Shown here: positions 12,938 through 23,615 of the stretch, piece by piece
Numbering within the stretch: the stretch's first letter is position 1
How the letters are laid out: each line of letters starts with the position of its first letter
Assembly (NCBI GenBank): GCA_963691655.1
Contig: OY829328.1
Location: 3,562,204 to 3,626,203, forward strand
From: Toxonevra muliebris
Taxonomy: Eukaryota; Arthropoda; Insecta; Diptera; Pallopteridae
DNA length: 64,000 bases
Direction of reading: 5' to 3'
Position numbers and translations under genes: made by a program
The notes under the pieces: model-generated
The model's database searches: none
Told to the model about the DNA's origin: nothing
Seen by the model: the letters and a program-made list of their open reading frames with translations, nothing else

Positions 12938-15761
12938 AGTAGTAGAGGATGTACTGGCATTCAGAGGCTATGGTTTTGCGTGCTGTCCCTTTTTACCTAG
13001 TACTTTTGTAAGATGGACCAGTTCCCAGTTACACCAAAGCATGTCAACATTGAAGCTTGAGCCGGTCTAGGAAACTTGGTTACCTATCACCGATCGTTTA
13101 TGTCAGCGACGAGTACTAAGTTCAAACCAACAACAAATAGTATAGGTACTTGAGTATAGCAACATCGATGCAATTAAACTTTGTGACTAAACAAAGGGCT
13201 AAGCTTGGAGTTCTCAGCGTACCAACATTGCCTGATATTTAAAATGATAATACCAATTTAGTCCAATTCAATATAGGCATCCAACTTCCATCCAGTACAT
13301 GGTACATGGTAATGCCAAGTCAATGAAAAGTAGGAACAAGTAAAACTTTAAAATATTTTGTTAAATTTTATTTTCATTTATTTAAATTTTCTTAGCCAAA
13401 AATAATAATCTCTCTCCCGCAATCTAAATCAAGCTGCAGTATATACGTGAAGCTTTTGATTTTATTTTTCGCTCCATACGTTCGCTGTTGCAGTTGGGGG
13501 GAGGTCAAAATGTCAAAGTTGCTACATGTTGGCTGGCGTGTTAGGCAGCGGCAGAGTGAGTTGCAATTAAATGGAAATGCGCACAATATCGTGACAAGAT
13601 TGTACCAAAGATATCATTGTCTCTTTGGTGTTGTTTTTTTGTTTGTGGATTGTAACAAAGTAAAGAATGAAGACGAAGAAGGAGAAGCGTTTAAGGTAAG
13701 ATTCTCCTTTACATTGGAGCCATGGTGCCTAATATTAAGAAATTTTCGGTTTGGCACAAAGTTACGCCCAAAATTTAAATCAATTCAATTGTAATAGCTT
13801 CTTAAAAGAGTTTTCTTTTTTGTTTTTGCAGATTTTTATATTTCTGGTTTGGTTTGGTTTATTTCAACTTTGATTTTTCGAAAGGTTACCAATCATGACG
13901 TCATAGTTTGCAAGTGATTTTAACTGCAAATGTTTATTAATTTTTCTATAAATTTCAAAAAATTCAATACATCACATAAAAATTCCAAATTATTTACATG
14001 TGTTCGTATTTAATATTTACAAATGTCAGTTGATTCATTCTTGTTTGAAAAACTCATACAATAAACAAAAAGAACAAATTCTGCAAGAAATAATGCAAAT
14101 ATTCTTTAAAATACTAACGAGTTTTTTATGGGCATTTCTTGCAAAAATTCAAGAAGTGGTCTCGTCTTCTTTATTCGGTCGACATGGTCAATTATTTTAC
14201 GTATGTATAAAATTGATAATGGTGTTTGAAGGTCATCACGTTCATTTATTGGGGTTTCTTTTAAGATATTGTTAATTATTGATTAATTTAATATTTAAAT
14301 TTTATTGTTGGTATGCAGCATGTGCCAATTTTGTAGTTTTTGTTTTTTTTGTGGTATTCCTGATTGGTTAATTACTTTTGCTGGCACTTGACAAATTTTT
14401 ACTAAATGACTGACTGGTCAGTTTCCTTCAAGAACGCGTGTGACCAATAACTTTTTGCCATCAAGCGGCTGGTGATTAATGCTGCAGCCATCACTGATCG
14501 AGGACGCATCTCCATTACACCACGATCCTCAGCGAACCGTAATGCAATCCGCGTCTATTTGTGATTGAAATTGACAAGAGAAAACACGACGGTACCAGTG
14601 GGAGACACTTCGGCCGACTTGTTCCTCTTTGCAGACTTTATTAGAGAAGGACTACTGTCAGATAAGCCTTCGGTTTACCTTCTTATGTGGAATGAAACAG
14701 TGGAAACTTTTCAACCTCAAGCCCTTTTGTATATTCTGCGGTTAACAATCCAAGACTCCTGGATTGGGATACTAGATTTGTCTTCATTAGCTGTCGGTGA
14801 ATTCAAAAGCCTTGGCGGCTTCTCGAACTTCATAGCTCTTTCCCGTTTTATTATGCATTCTTCAACATTGAAAAGGTTGCCCAGCTTAGCTAGATTTGTT
14901 TCTTTGAATCGTCTATTGAATTTGCCAATATTTTTTTATTTTCTGGTTATTTGAATATACATTTCTACCTACAATTCATCAGGCGTTGGCATTGCGAATA
15001 CAAAAAAATTAGAATAAGTTGGTATAATATATCTAAAATATGATGAAAATCTCAGTCAATGTACAAATGGTTAAGCAAATGTCGATCATTCTTTATTGAG
15101 AAAAAATTTACTTGTCATAAATATGGCAATGGTAATGTTGCAAGATAATGAAAAAAATTAAATAAATAAATAATAATAATTAATTTTTAATTAAATAACT
15201 TTATCTAAACATGAACGCATTTACATAATATCGATTTCTTGTCTCACCTTCAAGATGAAGTAAATAGTACCAGAAGTATAAAAACAAATCTTAAACCATA
15301 TTAATATTTAATGGAAAATTTTCTCAGCAAGATACATTTACTTACAAAATTTTACAATTAATATTATTAGGTTGGGTTATTTCAAATGCTAGAATATTTA
15401 AAAGTAAGAACATACGAGTATTAGTCATTATGCGAGTATAAATCGTTAAGAATATTCTGCCAAGAAGATCATGGGGTATGATGCTCTATTATGTTAAATT
15501 GTAAGCAATTAATGTTTTTTTTATTGTATCTTAGAATGAGTTGAACGCAATTAACCATAGAAAAGCAAAACGTCACGGATGGAACATAATCTGTAAACGC
15601 AAGGTCAATGTTTATTGTTAAGCAAATGTGTAAATGCGAAAATAAAAAGCAAAAAACAACCAGAAAAATGAATAAAGATATTAAATGTCATTCATTTGCT
15701 ATTGGTAACATTGTAGTTAAAAAAAAACTAAAACACAAGCAATATGTAAGATATATGTATG
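12938..15761. other. No recognisable gene; unassigned spacer
   Basis: Open frames at 13447-13794 and 14565-14954 (plus strand) are not recognised and have no promoter or splice context. The segment around 14.45-14.95 kb is less AT-rich than its surroundings and may be an old transposon piece. Nothing else stands out. Confidence 0.4.
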
Positions 15762-16186
15762 TACATTAAGGTGTCTTATAAAAAAAGTTGGCGCTCTCCT
15801 TTCTAAAAATGAATCTTTGTTTATTTTATGAGGATTCTAAAATTATTTTCATTAAAAATTCTGGTATTTCACCCATTTTAATCATAAGTGCCTTGGGCTA
15901 CGAAACGGGGACTATCGTCTGAAAACAAGTTTTTCGTGAAAACAGCTGTGAAAGTAAACAAATTATTAATGATGAGCTTCCACGTTGCGATCGATAAGAG
16001 TTCCATTAAAAAAAATAAAAAAATCATTATTTAAAATTATAAGTATAAGGCGAAAGTTCATTTGAAAGTAAAATGCTTTAAAAGAGAACGAATTTTTGTT
16101 TGGTTACATCAGATATTTATTAACTTAAGCAATTTTCCAGCAGATGTTAAAGACCACCTGTATGGAACTTGAGGCGCCTTAATGTA
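15762..16186. mobile_element. 421-bp MITE with TA duplication, Tc1/mariner type
   Basis: The element at 15764-16184 starts CATTAAGGTGTCT and ends in the inverted form of CATTAAGGCGCCT, with TA on each side. No coding frame remains. Its right-hand TA is also the left-hand TA of the next element, so the two abut exactly. Confidence 0.65.
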
Positions 16187-18002
16187 CCGTAGTGGCCAGA
16201 TAAAAGTTCACACCACATACATTTTGGAAATCGTGTGAAATTGATTTCACTTGAAGGAAATCCGTTTTAGATATTTTTATTCAATTTCAAAGCAATGGTG
16301 CGTATGAATCCATGTCAGCATTTTTTAGATATTGCATCACCATAAATAGAAATTTATAGAAATTATATAATTTCGTTATTTGCTTTAATGCAGATTTTGC
16401 AAGGAAGGTGAGAAAACTGCAAACAGGACAGTGTTTCGAACATATGCATATTCATAAAAGGAATCTGTGTGAACATCAAATACCAGATGCTAATACCAGT
16501 GGCGTGCCTAGCATTTACTGATGAGGCAAGCCCAGTGCATTTTTTTTATCAAACCAAAAAGGCTAAAATTGACAATAAGGATGTAATGCTCTAGATCCCG
16601 ATTGAAGCATTGAAGAAGGAATATGGGAGCTCTGTTTGGACTTTACCAACGTTTTTAGATGTGCTAAAATATTGACAGATGTGCTAAAATAGAAAGGGCA
16701 TTTTTGGACTTAAATTGATATAGGCTCCGCAAAGGTATCATTTAAAAAACAAATCGTTGAGTGATATACTATTTTTTAAACTAAACGATAATTTCTCTTA
16801 ATATAAACCTTATTAATAAAACTGCAAATTATCAAATATAAGAAAATGTCAACGGAATGAAAAAATCCAAATTGCAAAGTAACTAAATGTATGGATGTAA
16901 ATAAGTAAAACTATTATTTGAAAAACCTTGTTTTGCTTCATTTTTATTTGAACCTGAACCGGAACACACTGTTATTTTTTGCTTGAACCTGAATCTGAAC
17001 ACGAACCCAAATTTAACCGGTTCGAAACTCTGCTAAAAACTAATGTCGCAAAAAAATAGGAGTAAAAGAAAGTGGAGTAAATACTTCCCAATTGCCAAAC
17101 AAAAACCGAAAGCCAGCTTTTAAGTTCTATATAAAATCATACATAGTAGTAGAAAATTGGTATGCTGCTACTTTTTATGGAACCGCACATACTAAAAAAG
17201 CTATTGAACTTCCTATAAGAATAAGCGAGATAGCATGTTATGAAAACAGACATTTTCAAATTTTAAAAGCCTCGTAAAAGCCAACTTGATGAACTGCGTA
17301 AGCATGAATGCTTGTGTGCATTTTATATAACCCATATTTAATTTTTTATTAGTACATTAGTGTCCGACCGATTATAAGCATTTTATTTTATAATAATTTT
17401 TACTATAGATTGGTGATTACATAAAGTATTTACATTACAATTTCGGTGTTATATTTTCTCCGTTTGCTTGTCCCATTTTTACTTTTGAAGTAACCCACAG
17501 ATATACAACCGTACAAACAGTAATCAGTGATTTTTTTTAACGAACAACCTGCTGGAGCTAATACAATTTGAGGCAGAAGAAGCAAGCCAAACTTTTTTAC
17601 TTTTTAAGAAAGACTTGAAGCGTATTGAAAAGAAGCGTGAATTGTTAGAAAAGCCGACATTTTACATTACTGGCGCTTCACTTTTTTTTTTTGCTTTCAG
17701 GGAGGTCAAAAAATTTAATATTGTTTTGACTAAAATCGCTCTAGAATATATGTGTAAAGAGATTCTTTGAAATTTACAGTCCATTGAAAGTTACATATGT
17801 TTATTTGCAGGTCCTGATGCAGCAGTCATGCATATTTGAACTTTGAAACTTTTTCTCAAAACAGCATTTTTCGAAATGGCTGCCACGATATCTCCAAAAC
17901 TAATGAGCTGATTGCGCTTAAATTTTCATCGTATCTTCAATACATCTATAGTTCTACTCCGTCCTAACCACGATCATTGTGATATCTCTCAATGTTTTCT
18001 AT

Positions 18003-18194
18003 TTAACCTTTAACTGTGAAGGTGGTGGTAAATTTTACACCACCTTGTGAAATAAAGTGCTAGTTTTGTTGAACTTAAAAAAAAAAAGTTTTCAAATTTT
18101 ATATTTATTTTAATTAAAAATGTTATTAGCTTGTTTTCAAAATTTGTTAGTAAAGTTAAAAGATAAAAAATTCACCTCCATAGTTAAAGGTTAA
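18003..18194. mobile_element. 184-bp piggyBac-type MITE, nested
   Basis: The element at 18007-18190 has termini CCTTTAACTGTGAAGGTG and, inverted, CCTTTAACTATGGAGGTG (16 of 18 match), flanked by TTAA at 18003-18006 and 18191-18194. TTAA duplication points to the piggyBac superfamily. It lies inside hAT-like element 2. Confidence 0.75.
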
Positions 18195-18337
18195 ATTGAA
18201 ATAGTTAAAAAAAATGACAAAAATCAAATACTTATTTTCAAAACTAGATAGATAAAAATACAAACTTTTAATGACTTAACTAAAAGAACATAAGTACAAT
18301 AAAACTATCCCAAAAATTAAATATTCAATATTTTTAC

Positions 18338-18792
18338 TTAACCCTCTAGTTTCCAAGCGTATCTCTAGACAGCCTTCATCAAAACGGGTGTAATTACCAC
18401 CTTAATAGTTTTTTGTTGCTAAATTTTATCACATCGTTAATGGAATTTCCCAAGCTTTTAAAAAATGTATTAGTTATGAATTACGATGCGTATTACAGAT
18501 TAGCGACAAAGTCAAAATTTGTCAAAAACAGCAAAATTAATTATTTTGTTTGAATTTGAGATAAAAAAAATACTTCCCGTCATACTAGCCAGATAAAAAA
18601 ACTAGCTGTTGCTAGGAATTTTTTATACAAAATATTTAGTTATACTTTTAGGCATTCAACTTTTCCGGCTTCATAAAACTACACCCATTAAATTTTTTAG
18701 GGTTTTGAGATCAGATTTATGCTTTTTACATTAAAATTTATCAATCCCAATTTTTTTTAAATCAATCAAAAATTTGGGAACTAGAGAGTTCT
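18338..18792. mobile_element. 447-bp piggyBac-type MITE, nested
   Basis: Terminal repeats CCCTCTAGTTTCCAA and, inverted, CTCTCTAGTTCCCAA enclose 18342-18788. TTAA precedes the left end; the right flank reads TTCT, probably a decayed TTAA. No coding frame. Confidence 0.6.
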
Positions 18793-19441
18793 GGTTCCGG
18801 CTATAGGTCTATCGATTAATACGCTGATTCAATCTTTGATTTTACATAAGCAGAATCATGGCAGCCATCGGCCAACTTTTTTTTTGACACAGGTTTCGTT
18901 GAACGACAGTCGCTATACAGATATATAGTCGATGTTACTGTATATTTTGACGTAAAATAATTTTTAAATGATTCTTGAGATAAATAATATTTGTCAGCTC
19001 CTTCGACAGTGAACAGTTATTTAATGTTACTAGTCAGCTTTTTATTTGGAGTATCTACTATTTATATTTTTCTGTATACTTATACATATTTGAAAATACA
19101 TAGGTAGAAAAAATTTACTTTCAGATTTTTATTTTTTATATTTTAAAAATCCTTCGGTCTTCGGCTTCGGCCGAAGGTTAGATGAATGGCCGAAGTTCAG
19201 CTTCGGCATCGGCCAAAAAATCACCTTCGGTCAGACACTATAGTACATATACGAGCTATTGAAAAACAGGGTAATACAAATAAAAATTTTTAAAAGAAAA
19301 TTATTCTTTCAGTTAAAAGAAAAGTAGTGATTTTGTAAGTACATATTGTACAAATTTTCAGTTAACAATTCTTAGGCAAGCCCGGCTTTTGGGCTTATAT
19401 GGACGTACCGCCACTGGCTAATACTAAATTTTCTAACGGAG

Positions 19442-19512
19442 GCCGGGCTTATGGAAATACAATAGATCTCATAGGTCGCAGTGTACTCCCACCAATAATA
19501 ATAATAATAATA
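19442..19512 (+). mobile_element. SINE 3' tail fragment with (AAT)n end
   Basis: ACAATAGATCTCATAGGTCG followed by CAGTG and a run of AATAATAAT matches the tail of the SINE at 59210-59288, which has ACAATAGATCTTATAGGTCG and the same repeat. It sits in the right arm of the Tc1-like shell. Confidence 0.6.
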
Positions 19513-19799
19513 TCCATAATAGATGTAAATGTACTTGAAAAATAAATTTTTAAACAATTACATAATTTAATGCTCCTCATATGCACCGTTCGTTGAAAAT
19601 TGGTGCATTTGGATTGAAATTGAAGAAAAATATCTAAAACGGATTTTCTTCAAGTAAAGGGTATTTTTGTAAAATAATAAGATTCCAAACTTATCAAAAA
19701 TCTTATCAAAAAACAAAATAGAGTTTTCAACTTTTGAAATTAATTTCACTTGTTTTCCAAAATGTTTAAGGTGTTAACTTTTATCAGTCCACTACGGTA

Positions 19800-22627
19800 C
19801 ATACGAGTATAACCATTATATATAAATGAATGATGTAAAGATAATAAGCAAAAAGTTGCTATATAATTGGAAAAGTTGATCTGCATTTTCACACAAATAT
19901 TATTCTTTCATTTCAAGATCACTATGAATACATAAAAAAACATTTTAACTTCTTACAAGTTCCACTCGTTTTCTGCAAATGATTTATATTCTTAAATAAG
20001 ATGAATAGTAAATGGCCTGTCCCACGTTAATGTAGATCTAGAGCGCTTCCTTGACCATGCACGAGCATGTGCTAACAATGTCAAGTCCATAGTTATTAAC
20101 CGTAATTATAACTCATATCACTCCAATCGCAAATGAAATGCATATGCAATAATTGTATACCATATAATATAATCTTGTAACAGTGTGTCCAATTTTTTTC
20201 TGTTCTTTTGGAATTTCTGTTATTGGTTACTGATGACATTTTCGCTTGCATCTCGTATGCAAGAAACATTAATTTATGCCTGACTTGACATTAGCCATCT
20301 TCAGTAGTGGTTGACCGACTAGTACTGGTTTTTTTTTTTAATCAGTAAGTGTGGTATTTTATTTTTTGCTTTCGTAAATACAACAAGTTGCAATTGATGT
20401 CTGCTGCTGCTAGTGTTTAGCAAACAAAAATATAATGTCGCCAATAGTTTATTTAAAAAATTACTTAGGTGTCCACTAGTAGAATCACAAACTTACATCA
20501 ATTGAGGTCGTCAAGTTAAATTTTTTAGTTTGGTTTTAAAATATTATTGAAAATTTATTGCAAAGTCCGTCGAAAATTTTTGGCAGTTTCGAAATTATGT
20601 AAGCAACATCAAAATAAAAAGTTGACTACTTATAATTCTATGTGGTGTTTTAAGGTTCAACAAGTTCTTTTGAAGAATTGACCAGTATTTCTTGAGAACT
20701 TCAACTGATAACAAACATAACCTCACAAAGTCAACAAGCCACAAAAAAACCGCTAAATGTGAAGAAAACCAAAAAATATTTCAGAATTTTTTATTTTAAA
20801 GACAATTTTGTTTCTTTTTAGATAAGCTTAGCAAAAAGCTTATGCAAAAATACCAAAAATATTTTGACACCTTATGATATACTTACATCGAAAAAATTAA
20901 TACCGACAAATTGATGAAACCAGTTCTCTCTTAGCGTCAGTATCTGATTTGAGCTACCGATTGGTAGCTGTTCAAAAGCGTAGAAACAAATAGCATTGGG
21001 AGTTGCGTTGCGGTATGCGCTTTGCTGTGTAGAAAATTTATTAATTTATGCAAATTGCGAGAATTAATTCAATTGCTTGTTTTTTTTTCAAAAATAGTAT
21101 AAAATGAGCCACACTCTATCCACGATGAGAAGTGAATCGAAGGAAATGATTTGAATTAAGTTTTTTTCTTTCTGCGAATTTTCGTGCCAAGTTTTGCTTT
21201 TTTAGCTTTCTGATTAAAACTAATAATCGAATTATTTTATTTGATGAGAATCCATCATTCTTTTAGGCTTAGTTGCTTGTTTGAATGTCTTAATTGAATG
21301 TCTCATACTTTAAGGAAGTCCCCGCTCATTTTCTCTGTGGTTTGAACCACCAAACAACCCCCGCGTACGCGTCTGCAGTTGCGCAATAGTTAAGATACAG
21401 TAAACACATAAACATATTTTTGGCAGAATCCTGGTTTTTTTTTATGTGAATAATACTAGAGTTCTTGCAAAATGTTTGTAACTAGTTTTGACTCTTACAC
21501 TTAGCGAGTAGAATAAACTATTCCTCGTGTGATTTTAAGAATTATTTTTCAAATATAAATCGGTTCAAGCACTCCTCTCAAATAAATCACAGAACAAATT
21601 AAGTAAATTTTTTAAAAAGTTTCAATTTGTTTGATTTTGGTAATTCAGCATCGTTTAAATTGAACTGTTTGCCATAATCGGGGTTGTTGATGACACCTAC
21701 AACGATAAATATTAACCCATTGTTGTTCTTACTTAATATAAAAGTTAAAGTTTCACTCTGATTGAAAGATCAGATTAGTTGAAACACTTTTTTTTTATGA
21801 ATTTTCAAAACTAAACAATTTTGAAATTAAAGTGATTTGTTTTTGCTGTTTATTGCATAGAAAACCGTCATCTGTCGCCGACAACATACCTTACAATTTC
21901 GGTAATTCACTCTAGCATGTCGATATTCTGACATTTTTACTCTTGAAAAATTATTTGTATACCTATTTACAATATTAGTTGCCTATTTTGCTATCGACAG
22001 ATTAATTATTACTACACCTTCTAAGATACATAAAGAAATTGATTTCTTTTTCGTATTTTATGGTACAAAATGGGTTAAGAGTTAATTAGATTAAATAAAT
22101 ATCACAAATATGGGTGCAAAATCGTTTGTTTCGGCACAACACCGAAATAAAGCAATTCATTAAACTAAATTACAAAAGAAAAAAAAAATGCAAATAAACG
22201 AATAGGTAGAAAAAATACTTTTGTATCTAATAATGAGATGCAAAACATTTTTGTTAAAAAAAAAAAAAAAACAAATTCAAAATCTTGTCAAATGCGGTCA
22301 GGTCAGTACATCAGTACACAGGTTACTTCAGTATTTACAAAGGCAATATCCGCTGTTAAAAGCTTTTTCGTATTTTTTCAATTATTTTTTCTTTTAATTA
22401 TATTTTTTGTTTGTTTTGAAATAGCATTTTTAATAAACGGTTCTTAACGGAAATTGCCAAAAAAAAAAAAAAAATTAAATGATATATATGAAGAAAATGT
22501 GTTAACCTACGAGTATGTAGGCATTGGTTTCATATTTTGTATTTTTGTTTTTGGCAATAGGGTCGTTTTACGCTGAATTTGGTATTTTTGTTCGATTATT
22601 TGTTGCTTTTTGAAATGGGTGCAAAAA
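19800..22627. other. Spacer upstream of Cpr49Ad-like gene
   Basis: No coding exon is recognised. A TATAAAA at 21098-21104 has no matching downstream exon. The rest is AT-rich with A and T homopolymers. Confidence 0.45.
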
Positions 22628-22634
22628 TATAAAT
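22628..22634 (+). promoter_or_regulatory. TATA box of Cpr49Ad-like gene
   Basis: TATAAAT on the plus strand, 92 bases before the ATG at 22726; a TCAGT initiator-like motif lies at about 22679. Confidence 0.6.
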
Positions 22635-22725
22635 GGTGTTATTCGGGACTAAGATGCTACAGTTTCGTAATAGCAGCTTCAGTGGCAACATCAGCGCATA
22701 AACGCAATAGAATCCTAAAATAAAA

Positions 22726-23615
22726 ATGGCCAATTCGGTAATTATATAATAAAAAAAATATTGTGTTTAAATTTCAAAAATTAATGGATTTTTTTTGTTT
22801 TTGATGGAGCACGGAAAATCAAAAAAAAAAAAAAAACCCCTGGATGAGTAATAAATTTTTAATAAAGTCTTTGTTTTTTTTTTAATTTTTAAATTAACAA
22901 CCACTCATTTAAAGGATTGTTAAAAAAAAAATACTCTGACACTTTTACTGTAGATAATATAAGTTGTGAACAGTTTATTGTGAGACAAAAGATTTCTTCT
23001 TCTTTAATTACAGTTTAATTTAATTTGCTTTCTGCTGATCGCAATCTACGCCAGCGCAAATTTGGCTGCCACCACCAACGCCAATACCGATTCCAACTTT
23101 AATTATGATAACCGTGATGCTCGCTACAAAAACATCCGTAATGATCCTTATTATAATGCACGTTACTACAAGAATCGTGGTGACTACTATAATAATCGGC
23201 AATATTATGATAATTACTTTAAGCGTTACAATCCCGATGTATTGGCACCACAAGCGCGTATACTCGAACAAGAAATGGAAGCAAATCATGATGGTGCATA
23301 CTCGTACAGTTTTGAAACGGATAATGGTATCCATGTTGAAGAACGCGGCGTACCAATAAAAGTTGGTACCGAAGAGCAAAAAGAAGCAGTCGAGGGTTCA
23401 TATTCTTACGTAACACCTGAGGGAATGCGTGTTATAGTCAAATATACTGCAGATGAGAATGGTTTCCATCCAACAATTACTTGTAAGTTCTGTAAACAGT
23501 TTAATTGTTTTATACTACCATTTTTCATATATCTTTGTATTTTATAGATGAAGGCGTCAATTCGGAACAATTTGCGCGCTTGCAGCGTCCTGCTGATGTT
23601 GTCATCACCAATTAA
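22726..23615 (+). CDS. Cpr49Ad: RR-1 cuticle protein, Cpr49Ad-like (3 exons)
   Basis: Predicted 182-residue secreted cuticle protein. Exons are 22726-22737 (MANS, donor GTAATT), 23014-23482 and 23548-23615, with consistent phases (0 and 1) and introns of 276 and 65 bases. The signal peptide is MANS plus FNLICFLLIAIYASANLA. Residues 25-75 are rich in Tyr, Asn and Arg (DARYKN, YYNARYYKNRGDYY). The RR region covers about residues 95-157: GAYSYSFETDNGI, EGSYSYVTPEG, then Y-T-A-D-E-N-G-F. The usual proline-rich tail is absent; the protein ends LQRPADVVITN. Unlike its minus-strand neighbours it has no intron at the start of the RR domain. A polyadenylation signal AATAAA lies at 23786-23791. It is the only complete RR gene here on the plus strand; the letter d is inferred from its place between the Ac-like and Ae-like genes. 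Confidence 0.85.

Larger units (their letters stand above)
17350..19248. mobile_element. hAT-like element 2 (1883 bp), nested in element 1
   Basis: The element at 17358-19240 starts TAGTGTCCGACCGA and ends in the inverted form of TAGTGTCTGACCGA, with a perfect 8-base duplication TAGTACAT at 17350-17357 and 19241-19248. Near the right end are repeated TTCGGC/GCCGAAG blocks (19151-19230). No transposase is recognised inside; it also carries two TTAA-type MITEs. Confidence 0.8.
16489..19424. mobile_element. hAT-like element 1 (2920 bp) with 8-bp target-site duplication
   Basis: The element at 16497-19416 starts CAGTGGCG and ends CGCCACTG, with a perfect 8-base duplication GCTAATAC at 16489-16496 and 19417-19424. 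Subterminal sequence on both sides includes related GGCAAGCCC / GGGCTTGCC segments. Eight-base duplications and CAGTG termini are typical of hAT transposons. Removing the inner element leaves about 1 kb with no clear transposase, so it is probably non-autonomous. Confidence 0.8.
16185..19799. mobile_element. Tc1/mariner-like element, outermost shell of a nested stack
   Basis: The ends at 16187 and 19797 carry inverted repeats matching at 25 of 28 positions. The left starts CCGTAGTGGCCAGATAAAAG and the right, inverted, CCGTAGTGGACTGATAAAAG. TA flanks both. Similarity continues inward through ATTTTGGAAA, GTGAAATT and ATCCGTTTTAGATATTTTT, so the arms are at least 130 bases. Without the hAT-like insertion the shell is about 0.7 kb and shows no transposase. 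Confidence 0.75.

Noticed and set aside
14565..14954. 129-codon plus-strand frame
   Set aside because: No recognised domain, signal peptide, promoter or splice signals; upstream sequence gives no supporting first exon. Most likely chance or a decayed repeat.
19150..19232. TTCGGC-rich run as a CRISPR-like or regulatory array
   Set aside because: The units are irregular, without spacers, and lie at the end of hAT-like element 2, as is common for subterminal repeats of such elements.
16187..19797. A single 3.6-kb autonomous transposon with long inverted repeats
   Set aside because: Two perfect 8-base duplications inside show later insertions; without them the shell is only about 0.7 kb and has no transposase.
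21098..21104. TATAAAA as promoter for the Cpr49Ad-like gene
   Set aside because: No exon with a suitable ATG and phase-0 donor follows it, whereas 22628-22634 is followed by MANS with a donor in the right phase.
23062..23547. Intronless reading of the Cpr49Ad-like frame as a 161-residue protein
   Set aside because: Its start is a TTG inside the signal peptide exon and its end reads through a GTAAGT donor into an intron; the spliced model gives a proper signal peptide and ending.
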